Shown here: piece by piece, positions 33,806 to 42,053 of the stretch
Numbering within the stretch: the first letter of the stretch is position 1
Layout of the letters: the number at the start of each line of letters is the position of its first letter
Assembly: GCF_900091435.1 (NCBI RefSeq)
Contig: NZ_FMCS01000003.1
Coordinates: 1-64,000 of the forward strand
DNA length: 64,000 bases
Direction of reading: 5' to 3'
Source of the DNA: Micromonospora chaiyaphumensis
GTDB taxonomy: Bacteria > Actinomycetota > Actinomycetes > Mycobacteriales > Micromonosporaceae
Program-made: the position numbers and the translations under genes
The notes under the pieces: model-generated
Seen by the model: only the letters and a program-made list of their open reading frames with translations
Databases searched by the model: none
Told to the model about the DNA's origin: nothing

Positions 33806-35716
33806 TCAGCGACCGCCCAGCGAACGGCCGTTCTTGGCCAGCTCCCAGCGGGTCGCCGTGGCCACCTGCTCCCCGGTGATCCGTTCCCCGTCCGCACCCA
33901 GGTACGCGGCCGTCAGCGCCGCCGCGGCGATCCCGCCCCCGGGCAGGTCCACGGCGGCGAGCCGCTCCGGGTCGACGTCGGCCGGCACCCCCGCCGGGAA
34001 CGCCCGCCGCCACAGGGTCTCCCGGGCGGCCCGGTCCGGGTACGGGAAGGTCACCACGATCCGCAGCCGGCGCAGGAACGCCTGGTCCAGCACGGACCGG
34101 GCGTTGGTGGTGAGGATGGCCAGCCCGGTGAACGACTCCATCCGCTGGAGCATGTAGCCGACCTCCAGGTTGGCGTACCGGTCGTGGCTGTCGCGCACCT
34201 CGGTGCGCTTGCCGAACAGGGTGTCCGCCTCGTCGAAGAGCAGCACGGCCGCGCCGTCCTCGGCGGCGTCGAAGACCCGGCTGAGGTTCTTCTCCGTCTC
34301 GCCGATGAACTTGCTGACCACCTGGCTGAGGTCGACCACCACGAGGTCCAGGCCCAGCTCGTGCGCGATCACCTCGGCGGCGAGGGTCTTGCCGGTGCCG
34401 CTCGGCCCGGCGAAGAGGGCGGCCGTGCCCAGGCCGCGGCTGCTCCGGTCGGCGAACCCCCAGTCGTGCAGCACCCGGGTGCGATGGTGCACGGCGGCGA
34501 CCAGTGACCGCAGCTGCGCCACGTGGGTGTCCGGCAGCACCAGGTCGCCCCAGCCGGCGCGCGGCCGGACCACCCGGGCCTGCCCGCCGTAGCGGCTGCG
34601 GGAGCGGGCCCGGCACGCCTGCCACAGCGGCGCGCCGGCGGCAACGTCCCCGGCGGCCAGCTCCAGGTCGGGCAGGGCCAGGTCGAACACCCCGGCCACC
34701 GCGGCCGCCTCGCCCGCCGCCCGGTCGGCCAGGTGCCGGTCGAGCGCGTCGTCCAGCGCCGCGGCGCGTTCCGCGATGGGCAACCGGGGTACGCCGACCA
34801 GCACGCCGTCGGCCAGCACGGTGTCCATGGCGCCGAGCACGGCGACCGGGGCGGGCAGCGTGCCGAGGGCGCGGATCAGCGCCCGGGCGTCCTCCGGGCG
34901 GGCACCGTCGGCGTCGAACGCCCAGGCGGCCGGCGCGAGCAGGCTCTCCCGCCCGATCAGGCGCAGCAGCCGGTCGCGGTCGCGTACCGCGGAGGGGAGG
35001 TCGGCCACCGCGACCAGCCGCAGCTCGCGGCCGGCGGCGTCGGACGCGGCGGCCGCGACCACCGGCAGGTTGGCCGGCTGCGGTCCCTGGAGCACGGCGG
35101 GCCGGCCGTGCTCCCAGACGGTGCGGATGGTGGCGGCCACGGCGGCGAACGCGGGCGGCAGCGGGGCGGGCGGCGGGACGGGCCGGGCCACGGCGGCGAG
35201 GTCGGGTTCCAGGTAGCGGACACCCATGAGGTGGTGCAGCACCCGTTCCTCGGTGATCAGCGGGCTGCCGGTGGGGGTGTCCGGGTCGAGCAGCCGCACC
35301 AGGTCCCAGCGGCGCAGCGGCCCGTCGGGGGTGAGCGCGCTCCAGTGCGGGCCGGGCAGCGCGGCCAGGGCGAGGCCGAAGGTGGGCCGGGGCTGCCCGT
35401 GCGCGGCAGTGAGTTCGTCGGCAACCTCGCCGGCCAGCTCCGGGCCGGTGGAAAGCAGCAGGACGGCCCGCTCGAAGCCGGTGAGCCGGAGCGCGGCGGC
35501 GAGCGCGTCGAGCGCCGTGGGCCGGTCGAGCAGCGCACGGGCCGCCGCGAGCCGCCCCTCGGCCGCGGCGAGTTCCGCCTCGTCGGCCTCCCCGGGGTAC
35601 GCGACGAGCCGCACCCGCAGCACGTCCAGCTCGGCCACCAGCGCGAGCCGGTTCGCCTCGTCCCACGGCACGCCGGGCGGGCCGGCCGGGCAGGCCCGGC
35701 GGTCGGCGGCGGTCAC
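33806..35716 (-). CDS. cis15: AAA+ ATPase of the CIS (Cis15/Pvc15-like)
   Basis: 636 residues from GTG 35716, overlapping the cap gene stop. The N-terminal about 330 residues are the family's variable domain; the AAA+ module holds Walker A GPSGTGKT (about 437-444), Walker B VLLFDEADTLFGKR (about 490), sensor-1 ILTTNAR and arginine-finger region LDQAFLRRLR. Pvc15-type ATPases are found in every extracellular-CIS locus and are needed for assembly, cargo loading or tape-measure handling. It is the last gene of the leftward block and ends 17 bases from the MarR gene of the inserted island. Confidence 0.92.
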   Translation of the reverse strand: MTAADRRACPAGPPGVPWDEANRLALVAELDVLRVRLVAYPGEADEAELAAAEGRLAAARALLDRPTALDALAAALRLTGFERAVLLLSTGPELAGEVADELTAAHGQPRPTFGLALAALPGPHWSALTPDGPLRRWDLVRLLDPDTPTGSPLITEERVLHHLMGVRYLEPDLAAVARPVPPPAPLPPAFAAVAATIRTVWEHGRPAVLQGPQPANLPVVAAAASDAAGRELRLVAVADLPSAVRDRDRLLRLIGRESLLAPAAWAFDADGARPEDARALIRALGTLPAPVAVLGAMDTVLADGVLVGVPRLPIAERAAALDDALDRHLADRAAGEAAAVAGVFDLALPDLELAAGDVAAGAPLWQACRARSRSRYGGQARVVRPRAGWGDLVLPDTHVAQLRSLVAAVHHRTRVLHDWGFADRSSRGLGTAALFAGPSGTGKTLAAEVIAHELGLDLVVVDLSQVVSKFIGETEKNLSRVFDAAEDGAAVLLFDEADTLFGKRTEVRDSHDRYANLEVGYMLQRMESFTGLAILTTNARSVLDQAFLRRLRIVVTFPYPDRAARETLWRRAFPAGVPADVDPERLAAVDLPGGGIAAAALTAAYLGADGERITGEQVATATRWELAKNGRSLGGR

Positions 35717-36963
35717 GGCACGGTCAGGGCGGGCGCGCCGTAAACCTCTCCGACCAGGTCGGGCAGGCTCTCCACACCGTCGACCTGCACCCGGACCAGC
35801 CAGTCGCCGGTGGGCACGTCGCCGGCGGCGAGGGCGATCCGGTCCTGCGGGGCGGCGTCCGGGGCGAGCGGGGCGAGCCGGACGGCCAGCGCGTCGGGTT
35901 CGCCGGCCGGGCCGGGCGTGAGCCGGGTGAGCAGGACGGTGGCGCGCTGCCGGGCCACCAGCGGCGGGTCGACGCCGAGCACGATGTCGGGCGGGCCGTC
36001 CACCACCGACGCCGTGGGGCGTACCAGCAGGGGCAGCGTGTTGGAGCCGGCGGTGACCCGGGCGGGCGCGCCGCCGGCGGCCGGCGTGACGTGCGCGACC
36101 CGGACGCCGTGCAGCCCGGCCGGCACGCTGCCGGCGAGGGTGACGGCCAGGGTGGAGTCGGTGCCGCCCGGCTCGGGGGTGAGGGTGGCCGGTCCGACGT
36201 GGACGCGTGTGGTCTGCCCGGGCCGGCCGCGCAGCCCGGCGCCGCGCAGCTCGACCCGGTCGCCCGTGGCGGCGGTCCCGCCGGGCGGGTCGGTGACCAG
36301 GGCGGTCAGCACGGCGGGCCCGCCGGCCAGGACGGTGACGGTGCGCTGCCGCACCGGCAGGGCCCGGCGCGGGATGACGTCCGCCTCGACCAGCGCGGCC
36401 GTCGCCACGTACGTCTGGGAGAGCTGGTGCGGGGTGGCGAAGGTGGCCCACAGCTTGGACATCTCCTCCACCGACAGGGTGTACGGGGCGACCTTCACCC
36501 GCTCCACCTGGTCGGCCAGGTCCGACTCGGCGAGGAACGCGGTCGGCACGTCGTCGGCGTACAGGTCGATGGCGGCCGTCACCAGGTCCCGGGTGAGCGT
36601 CGGGGTGACCGCGAGGGCGAGCACGGCCCGGCCGAGCAGGCGCTGCGCGTCCAGGGACTCGGCCTCCCCGTAGCAGGTGAGCAGGTAGTACAGGTCGAGC
36701 GCGGCGACCGGCCGGCGGGTGAAGCCGCCGTCGCGGCTGCGGGTGGGCAGGTCGGTGAGGTTCCAGGCGTGGTTGGGGCGCACGTCGTACAGGTAGATGT
36801 TGATGCCGGGCGTGGAGACCAGCGTGGTGTCGGAGAGCTGGTTGGGGCGCAGGGTGGTGACGGTGGCGCCGCCGACCGGCCCGGGGTGGGCGGCGTCGAG
36901 GGCCCGCTCGAGCACGTACCGCAGGGTCGAGGTGACCGCGGCGATGGCCAGGCCGTTGCTCAT
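35713..36963 (-). CDS. cis16: CIS tail terminator/cap protein (Pvc16, DUF4255 domain)
   Basis: 416 residues. The N-terminal domain is DUF4255/Pvc16-like: AIAAVTSTLRYVLERAL, TPGINIYLYDVRPNHAWN, LDLYYLLTCYGE, SVEEMSKLWATFATPHQLSQTYVATAALVE. This part caps the distal tube end. Residues about 235-415 are strand-rich and IPT/Ig-like (VELRGAGLRGRPGQTTRVHVG), an extension seen in some actinobacterial caps. It overlaps the ATPase start by four bases and its own ATG overlaps the previous stop (ATGA). Confidence 0.9.
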   Translation of the reverse strand: MSNGLAIAAVTSTLRYVLERALDAAHPGPVGGATVTTLRPNQLSDTTLVSTPGINIYLYDVRPNHAWNLTDLPTRSRDGGFTRRPVAALDLYYLLTCYGEAESLDAQRLLGRAVLALAVTPTLTRDLVTAAIDLYADDVPTAFLAESDLADQVERVKVAPYTLSVEEMSKLWATFATPHQLSQTYVATAALVEADVIPRRALPVRQRTVTVLAGGPAVLTALVTDPPGGTAATGDRVELRGAGLRGRPGQTTRVHVGPATLTPEPGGTDSTLAVTLAGSVPAGLHGVRVAHVTPAAGGAPARVTAGSNTLPLLVRPTASVVDGPPDIVLGVDPPLVARQRATVLLTRLTPGPAGEPDALAVRLAPLAPDAAPQDRIALAAGDVPTGDWLVRVQVDGVESLPDLVGEVYGAPALTVP

Positions 36964-37841
36964 CGGCCCTCCCGGCGCCGGGCGAGGTACGCGGCGTGGT
37001 CCACGGTGGACCTGGCCGGCGGAGGCGGCGCGGGCGGCGGCGGGGCGGGCGCGCGGGTCACCACCACCCGGTCGATGTGCAGGTGCACGTCGCCCGACGG
37101 CGGGGCGTCCTGCGCCGTCCCCGGTGGCGGGGTGGGCGCGGGACGGACCGGGCCGGTGCGCACCTCGGCCGTGCCGGGCCGGGGCGGCGCGCCGGTCGGC
37201 CGGTCGACGAAGACGAGGCGCTCCCCGGGTTCCACGGCGCGGCGGGCGGTCAGCGCCGGGCCGAGGCGCTCCCGCAGCAGCCGGGCCAGGTCGGGCCCGG
37301 CGGCGCGTACCGGGGCGGGGGCGGGCCGGCGGGTGGCGGGTGCCGGGGCAGGCGCCGCGGGCGGAACGACGGTGGCGGGCCGGGTGGGTTCTGGTGCCGG
37401 GCTCGCGTCAGGTGGCGGGGCGACCGGGGGAGCGGCGGTGTGCGGGACGGCTGTGTCCGGCTCGCGGCCCGCCGGGCCGACCGGCTCCGTCCGCACGGCG
37501 GCGGCCCGGTTCGGCACGGGTGGGGCGGCCTCGGGGAGCGTGACGGGCGGCGTCCGGTCCGCCCTCGGCTGCTCCGCGACCCGATGCGCCGCCCGCGCCG
37601 GTGCCGCCCCGGGGCCGGTGGGTGGGAGGGGCGGTGCGGCCGGCCGTTCGGGGATGCCCCGGGCCGGCGTCGGCGCCGCCGCGGTCGACTCCGGCCACGA
37701 CGCGGCCACGTCGGCCGGCACGTCGGCGGGCGGGTCCGGGACGGTGGCCTCGAAGGGCTGCGGGGCGCGGAGCCGGACCAGCGGTTCCCGGCCGGTGGCC
37801 CGCTGCGCCATCCGGGCGAAGAACCCCTCGCCGCCGCTCAC
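36960..37841 (-). CDS. Proline-rich, mostly disordered CIS-locus protein
   Basis: 293 residues from GTG 37841. A short structured start (GGEGFFARMAQRATGREPLVRLRAPQPFE) is followed by about 220 residues dominated by Pro, Ala, Thr and Arg, and a C-terminal motif DVHLHIDRVVVTRA, poly-Pro, then TVDHAAYLARRREGR. The V-H-L-H-I-x-R-V-V-V element is a repeatable feature of small proteins next to CIS cap genes, but I know no function. It is coupled to both neighbours by four-base overlaps, so it is made with the tube, sheath and cap. An assembly or length-control role is a guess from position. Confidence 0.7.
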   Translation of the reverse strand: MSGGEGFFARMAQRATGREPLVRLRAPQPFEATVPDPPADVPADVAASWPESTAAAPTPARGIPERPAAPPLPPTGPGAAPARAAHRVAEQPRADRTPPVTLPEAAPPVPNRAAAVRTEPVGPAGREPDTAVPHTAAPPVAPPPDASPAPEPTRPATVVPPAAPAPAPATRRPAPAPVRAAGPDLARLLRERLGPALTARRAVEPGERLVFVDRPTGAPPRPGTAEVRTGPVRPAPTPPPGTAQDAPPSGDVHLHIDRVVVTRAPAPPPPAPPPPARSTVDHAAYLARRREGR

Positions 37842-38551
37842 GCCGCCCGCCCCGAGGCAAGGGCCAGGTACGCGCGCCGCCGCCCGGCCGGCAGGGCGAG
37901 GATGTCGGCCTCGGCCCAGCCGTACGCGGCGGCCAGGGTGGCCACCTCGGCGAGCACCGCCGGGGCGCGGTGTGTGACCCGCTCCCAGAGCAGCTCGGTC
38001 ACGTCCAGCGCGGCGACCACGGCGTCCCCGCAGCCGGGGCAGCGGGTCCGCAGCACCACGGCGGCGGCGCCGGCCAGTTCCTCGGCGGCGGTGTCGACGG
38101 CCCGGCGCTGGTCGGCGGTCAGCTCGCCCGGTGCGACGGGCCGGCCGTCGGCGTCGCGGACGCACCGGGCGAGGAGCGTGCCGAGCGGGTCGTCGGAGTG
38201 CCCGGCGGCGAGCAGGTCCCGGGCGGTGGGGGCCCGGACCCGCAGCGTGCCGCCGGCGACCGCGCCGGTGTCGCCGGCCGGGAGCCCGGCCACCGGGTCC
38301 AGGGGCAGCGCCACGTCGAGGACCTCGCCGCAGCCGCAGGTGAGCACGGCGTCGACCGGGTCGCCGAAGCTGTCGACGCTCAGCCGGGCGGCGAGCGCGG
38401 CGACCGTCCCGACCGGGAGGTCCAGGGCGGCGTCGAGGTCGGGGAGGAGCCCGGCCGCGTGCAGCAGCACCGGGCCCCGGGCGGCCGGCGGGGCGGTCGC
38501 GGCGGCCTCCCAGACTGCGAGGAGCCGGCCGGGATCGTCCAGCGTGGTCAC
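37838..38551 (-). CDS. T4 gp26/gp51-like CIS assembly protein with CxC/CPxC motifs
   Basis: 237 residues from GTG 38551. The C-terminal part, LDVTELLWERVTHRAPAVLAEVATLAAAYGWAEADILALP and RRRAYL, resembles the T4 baseplate-hub-assembly family that sits between tube and cap genes in many CIS loci. TCGCGE (about residue 70) and RCPGCG (about residue 172) could form one zinc site. Five bases separate it from the tube gene stop. The identification is by pattern and location and remains moderate. Confidence 0.68.
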   Translation of the reverse strand: MTTLDDPGRLLAVWEAAATAPPAARGPVLLHAAGLLPDLDAALDLPVGTVAALAARLSVDSFGDPVDAVLTCGCGEVLDVALPLDPVAGLPAGDTGAVAGGTLRVRAPTARDLLAAGHSDDPLGTLLARCVRDADGRPVAPGELTADQRRAVDTAAEELAGAAAVVLRTRCPGCGDAVVAALDVTELLWERVTHRAPAVLAEVATLAAAYGWAEADILALPAGRRRAYLALASGRAA

Positions 38552-38556
38552 GGCGG

Positions 38557-39078
38557 TCAGGGTTCGACGAAGGACGGCTCGGCGGGCTCGGCCACCGTGT
38601 AGTCGCGTTCCCAGCCCTCGTTCTCCAGCTTGATGCTCTGGATGGCCACGGCGTTGGCGTTGGCGTCCAGTTCGGGCAGCGCGACCCATTCGGACACCCA
38701 GCACCGGTAGACCTTGTACGCGATGACCAGTTGCCCGGCCTCGTTGTACATCTCGATGATGATGTCCTTGCGGAAGTCCGCCAGGGACGTCTCGGCGCCC
38801 AACCCGGAGCCGTAGTTCCACACCTTGTTGGCCCACTGCTCGAAGTCCGGGTCGTGGGTGACCCCGCGCTCCAGCACGATCGCGTCGTACTCGGTGCGCC
38901 CCGGGGACTTGCGGCTGCTGCTGGGGTCGCCGCCGTGGCGGTGGGTGACCACCTCGGTGCTCCGCTTCAACGTGCCGATCTTGCTGATCCCGGCGACGTA
39001 TCGCCCGTCCCACTTCGCCCGGAACTTGAAGTTCTTGTACGGGTCGAAGCGCTGCGCGTTGACCGTGAACTCGGCCAT
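38557..39078 (-). CDS. cis1: CIS inner tube protein (gp19/Hcp-like)
   Basis: 173 residues with the phage-tail-tube (T4 gp19) signature: FDPYKNFKFRAKWDGRYVAGISKIGTLKRSTEVVTHRHGGDPS, then LERGVTHDPDFEQWANKVWNYG and KDIIIEMYNEAGQLVIAYKVYRCWVSEWVALPELDANANAVAIQSIKLENEGWERD. Hexameric rings of it stack into the inner tube that is driven into the target. AGGAGGGGCGGG precedes the ATG. Only one tube gene is present, whereas some Streptomyces loci have two. Confidence 0.95.
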   Translation of the reverse strand: MAEFTVNAQRFDPYKNFKFRAKWDGRYVAGISKIGTLKRSTEVVTHRHGGDPSSSRKSPGRTEYDAIVLERGVTHDPDFEQWANKVWNYGSGLGAETSLADFRKDIIIEMYNEAGQLVIAYKVYRCWVSEWVALPELDANANAVAIQSIKLENEGWERDYTVAEPAEPSFVEP

Positions 39079-39089
39079 GCCCGCCCCTC

Positions 39090-40649
39090 CTAGGTCGCCG
39101 CGGCCGCGGTCCGCTGCTGGATGCCGATCACCACGAACTCGGCCGGTTTGACGGCCGCGAAGCCGACCAGGATGTTCAGCACCCCCCGGTCGATGTCGTA
39201 CTGCGTGGTGGTCTCGCTGTCGCACTTGACGAAGTACGCCTCCCGCGGGGTGCGGCCCTGGAAGGCGCCCTGCCGGAACAGGTCCTGGAGGAACCCGCCG
39301 ATCGACGCGCGGACCTGCGCCCACAGCGGTTCGTCGTTGGGCTCGAACACCACCCACTGGGTGGCCCGGACCAGCGTCTCCTCCAGGAAGAGCGCCAGCC
39401 GCCGCACCGGCACGTACCGGTACTCGTCGGCGAGCACGTCCGCGCCGCGCAGCGTCCGCGCGCCCCACACCAGGGTCCCGGTGGCCCGGAAGGTGCGCAG
39501 GCAGTTCACCGCGTACGGGTTGAGGTTGCCGTTCTCGCCGTCGGTCAGCGCGAGCGCCGGCCCGGTCACCCCGGCGAGGGCCGCCTCCACCCCGGCGGGC
39601 GCCTTCCACACCCCGCGAGCCGCGTCGGTGCGGGCCATCACCCCGGCGACCGCGCCGCAGGGCGCGAACTCGCGGACCGCGCCGTCGCGCAGCGGGTCGG
39701 GCCGGCGCACCCGGGGGAAGTAGAGCGCGCCGTTGCGGCCGTTGGCGGTCAGCCCGCGCGCCCCCAGCCAGGTTCGCACCGTGTCGGCGGTCTCGGTGGG
39801 CGGCGGGTCGACCAGCAGGAAGGCCCGCTGGCGTACGCAGAAGTCCAGCGCGTCGGCCCACACGGCGTCGTCGAGGGCCTGGTCGGGCACCGACGGCGGC
39901 AGGCAGAGCAGGGTGAACAGGTCGGCGTCGCGCAGCGCGTAGATGCCCTGCTTGGTGCCCTCCAGCGCGCCGCCGTCGGTGTACTCGGCAGCCGTCAGGT
40001 GGGTGCCGTCGGTGCCGGTGGCCGCCGGGTCGGTGGTGTCCACGTCGTAGCCGCCCGCGTCGGGACGGCCGGTGCCGGGCAAGGCCGGCGCCGCACCGAC
40101 CCGGACCAGCCGGGAGGCGGCCAGCACCGTGTCCACCCGGCGCGGCCCGTCCACGAGGGTCACGTTCGGGTACGTCTCGACCAGCACCGGGTTCTCCGCC
40201 GGCCCTTCCCGCACGGTCAGGTGGAACAGCTCGTCGGCGTCCACGCCCTGCTGGTCGGCGACAGTGGTGGCCTCCTCGCCGGTCGCGTGCGTCACCTCGG
40301 CGTGCAGCCCGTTGCCCCAGCCGCCCGGCCCCACCGCGTCGAGGGTCAGTGCCCCGTTGAGGTCGAGCTGCGCGCCGGTCGCGTCGCGGGCCAGCCGGAC
40401 GATCACCGCCTGGTTGCCGCCGTTGAGGTAGAAGTCGCGCACCGCGTAGCCGAGGCCGCTGTCCCGCCACAGGCCGCCGAAGGTGCGTTCGAACTCCGCG
40501 TACGAGGAGATGGCCACCGGCACGTCTACCGGCCCGCGCAGCGCCCGGCCGACGAACGCGGCCACGGCCGTGGCGACGCCGGTGATGGTGCGACTGCCGC
40601 CGGGAATCTCCTGGATGTAGACCCCGGGATGGCTGAGCGTTGCCGCCAT
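39090..40649 (-). CDS. cis2: CIS contractile sheath protein
   Basis: 519 residues. The start SHPGVYIQEIPGGSRTITGVATAVAAFVG and the C-terminal domain (LNPYAVNCLRTFRATGTLVWGARTL, VPVRRLALFLEETLVRATQWVVFEPNDEPLW, GAFQGRTPREAYFVKCD, GVLNILVGFAAVKPAEFVVI) are diagnostic of tail sheath subunits, whose conserved C-terminal part polymerises around the tube. It is first in the leftward block, 11 bases before the tube gene, with GAGGAG before ATG. A SARP-type promoter (40694-40736) lies 45 bases upstream. Confidence 0.97.
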   Translation of the reverse strand: MAATLSHPGVYIQEIPGGSRTITGVATAVAAFVGRALRGPVDVPVAISSYAEFERTFGGLWRDSGLGYAVRDFYLNGGNQAVIVRLARDATGAQLDLNGALTLDAVGPGGWGNGLHAEVTHATGEEATTVADQQGVDADELFHLTVREGPAENPVLVETYPNVTLVDGPRRVDTVLAASRLVRVGAAPALPGTGRPDAGGYDVDTTDPAATGTDGTHLTAAEYTDGGALEGTKQGIYALRDADLFTLLCLPPSVPDQALDDAVWADALDFCVRQRAFLLVDPPPTETADTVRTWLGARGLTANGRNGALYFPRVRRPDPLRDGAVREFAPCGAVAGVMARTDAARGVWKAPAGVEAALAGVTGPALALTDGENGNLNPYAVNCLRTFRATGTLVWGARTLRGADVLADEYRYVPVRRLALFLEETLVRATQWVVFEPNDEPLWAQVRASIGGFLQDLFRQGAFQGRTPREAYFVKCDSETTTQYDIDRGVLNILVGFAAVKPAEFVVIGIQQRTAAAAT

Positions 40650-40693
40650 GACGACTCCTCGACTCCACGGGCGCGCCGTACGCCGCTGGCGCG

Positions 40694-40736
40694 ACTGTGC
40701 CGCCCGCCCGTCACCGCGCCGTCACCCGGCCGTGTC
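40694..40736 (-). promoter_or_regulatory. SARP-type operator and -10 for the sheath block (site B)
   Basis: Read on the minus strand: GACACGG (40736-40730), GTGACGG (40725-40719) and GTGACGG (40714-40708) at exact 11-base steps, eight bases, then CACAGT (40699-40694) as -10. The expected start of transcription is near 40687, giving a leader of about 38 bases with GAGGAG before the sheath ATG. Confidence 0.72.
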
Positions 40737-40748
40737 GGTCCGCGCAGG

Positions 40749-41012
40749 ATGCGCGAGATCATCACCGACGACATGTCCTTCCTGGTGGATCCGGTGACCG
40801 CACGCAGCGGCCACGCACGGGTACGGGTCCACCCGGTTCGAGGAGAGGTCGAAGCTGGGCGCAGCCGAGGAGTGCCCGGCAGGTTCTCCCGGCTCGACCT
40901 GCGAGCCGCCGGCCACCCGGCCTGGCCGGCGCGCAGTCGTGGTCGGTCCGCCAGGCCCGCCTCGGGGGCTGTCGCCGCCGACGGGGGCGCCGAGGCGGCG
41001 AGCCTAGGCTGA
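40749..41012 (+). CDS. Doubtful small ORF, possibly a gene relic
   Basis: Eighty-seven codons. The first about 20 residues (MREIITDDMSFLVDPVTARS) have a natural composition and G/C-ending codons; the rest has mixed third positions and a shadow-like Arg-rich composition. There is no clear ribosome site. I would keep it only as a marker of possible past coding. Confidence 0.2.
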   Translation: MREIITDDMSFLVDPVTARSGHARVRVHPVRGEVEAGRSRGVPGRFSRLDLRAAGHPAWPARSRGRSARPASGAVAADGGAEAASLG

Positions 41013-41064
41013 CGGTGTGGGTGACCCACGACGCGGTGGGATCCGGAGAGGAGCGACGACAGCC

Positions 41065-41298
41065 ATGACCGCACTGCCCGCGGCGCCGTCGCCGCAGCCG
41101 CCGGACGGCCCGGGCGGCAACCGGGCCCTGTCGTTCGCCCTGGTCTTCCTGGTCGCGCTGCTGGTGGCCAGCTGGACGGGGTTCATCGTCTGGCTCAGCA
41201 CCCACCAGCTGGCCGACGCCATCCTGCGTGCCGGCACGGCCTTCGCCGGCGCCGTCGGGCTCAGCCTCGCGGTCTGGACGGCGTACCGGCAGAAGTGA
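41065..41298 (+). CDS. Small two-helix membrane protein of the CIS locus
   Basis: 77 residues: a Pro-rich cytosolic start (TALPAAPSPQPPDGPGG), membrane helix 1 (about 22-44, LSFALVFLVALLVASWTGFIVWL), a short polar turn (STHQLAD), helix 2 (about 52-72, ILRAGTAFAGAVGLSLAVWTAY) and a basic end RQK. Size and topology are holin-like, but small two-helix proteins have many roles. GAGGAG sits 11 bases before ATG. Its place between the sheath promoter and other SARP-controlled genes suggests a role in membrane contact or release of the cytoplasmic particles; that is inference. Confidence 0.65.
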   Translation: MTALPAAPSPQPPDGPGGNRALSFALVFLVALLVASWTGFIVWLSTHQLADAILRAGTAFAGAVGLSLAVWTAYRQK

Positions 41299-41335
41299 CC
41301 ACCGGAAGGTCCCGGGACGTCCGGCCGCGGTCGTG

Positions 41336-41379
41336 GTGACGCGGCGGGCGACGGGCCGGTGACGGGCGGACGGCACGCT
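41336..41379 (+). promoter_or_regulatory. SARP-type operator and -10 for the small-gene pair (site C)
   Basis: GTGACGC (41336), GCGACGG (41348) and GTGACGG (41359) have 12- and 11-base steps; after eight bases comes CACGCT (41374-41379), close to the CACAGT of the sheath promoter. The GTG start of the next gene lies 43 bases further with GGAGG before it. Confidence 0.68.
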
Positions 41380-41421
41380 GGGCCGGCCCGCGCACCAGAC
41401 TCCCGCTCCGGAGGCGCTCCC

Positions 41422-41637
41422 GTGACAGCCCCTGACCCCGACCGCGGTGGGGTGGTGGTCGTCCGGGTGTGGTTCGAGGACCGGCCCGACGAGCTGGGCT
41501 TCCGCGCCCTGGTGACGAGCTGCGTCGACCTGGCCGGCGGCCGGCCGGAGAGCCGCGCCGTGACGTCGCCGGACGCGGTCGTCGAGGTGGTGCGCAGCCG
41601 ACTGGTGGAGATTCTCGCCGGTCACCGACCGCGGTGA
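41422..41637 (+). CDS. Small protein of unknown function, CIS locus
   Basis: 71 residues, GTG start with CGGAGG upstream. VVVVRVWFEDRPDELGFRALVTSCVDLAGG followed by SRAVTSPDAVVEVVRSRLVEILAG suggests a compact strand-helix-strand-helix fold. No signal peptide or membrane helix. I do not recognise the family. It is the first gene behind SARP site C and is followed 28 bases later by the 124-residue gene, so the pair is probably produced with the particle. Confidence 0.6.
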   Translation: MTAPDPDRGGVVVVRVWFEDRPDELGFRALVTSCVDLAGGRPESRAVTSPDAVVEVVRSRLVEILAGHRPR

Positions 41638-41665
41638 CACCCACCGCCCGACCCAGGGAAGGACC

Positions 41666-42040
41666 ATGACCGAGAAGATCAATTGGAGCCTCCAGGTGCG
41701 CGTGGCACACGGGCCGCAGATCGCGGCCACCGGCGTCGTCGACGTCGAGGCGTACGACAAGGTCTCGGTCGAGATCGCGGCCGGGGAGAGCCAGCAGGTG
41801 GACCTCGTGCCGGCCGGCACCGAGCGGGTCGGCATGGTGCTGATCGTGCCGGCCGCGCCCAGCGCCGACCTGTCGTACGAGATCGACGGCACGGCGATCG
41901 CCCTCGACGGCGCGCACGCCTTCCTCGGGGCCGGGGCGGCCCGGCTGCTCGGCGCGGACCCGGCGAGCCTGACCTTCACCAACGACACCGCCGAACCGGC
42001 CCGGCTGGACATCCTGGTCGGCCGGGACGTCACCCCGTGA
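41666..42040 (+). CDS. Beta-rich protein of unknown function, CIS locus
   Basis: 124 residues, GGGAAGG before ATG. Alternating strand-like stretches (INWSLQVRVAHGPQIAATGVVDVEAYDKVSVEIAAG, VDLVPAGTERVGMVLIVPAA, DLSYEIDGTAIALDGAHAFLG, SLTFTNDTAEPARLDILVGRD) suggest a beta-sandwich. No export signal. Family unknown to me. It lies directly before the SARP gene promoter and shares SARP site C with the gene in front. A minor structural or cargo-associated protein is possible. Confidence 0.6.
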   Translation: MTEKINWSLQVRVAHGPQIAATGVVDVEAYDKVSVEIAAGESQQVDLVPAGTERVGMVLIVPAAPSADLSYEIDGTAIALDGAHAFLGAGAARLLGADPASLTFTNDTAEPARLDILVGRDVTP

Positions 42041-42053
42041 GGGCCACCGCGAT

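Larger units (their letters stand above)
40650..41064. other. Gene-poor region between sheath and small membrane protein genes
   Basis: The left part holds the sheath-block promoter (site B). The rest has no confident gene. A plus-strand frame at 40749-41012 begins MREIITDDMSFLVDPVTARSGHARVRV and then degrades to an Arg/Gly/Ala-rich tail; it may be a relic of a longer gene and is listed separately at low confidence. Confidence 0.55.

Noticed and set aside
13240..40649. Prophage
   Set aside because: Tail-like genes are present but there is no integrase, terminase, portal, capsid or lysis module, and the DUF4157, Pvc15 and Pvc16 types mark an injection system.
39999..41012. 337-codon plus-strand frame
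   Set aside because: Most of it is antisense to the sheath gene. Only the last 87 codons lie outside it and these are kept as a doubtful relic.
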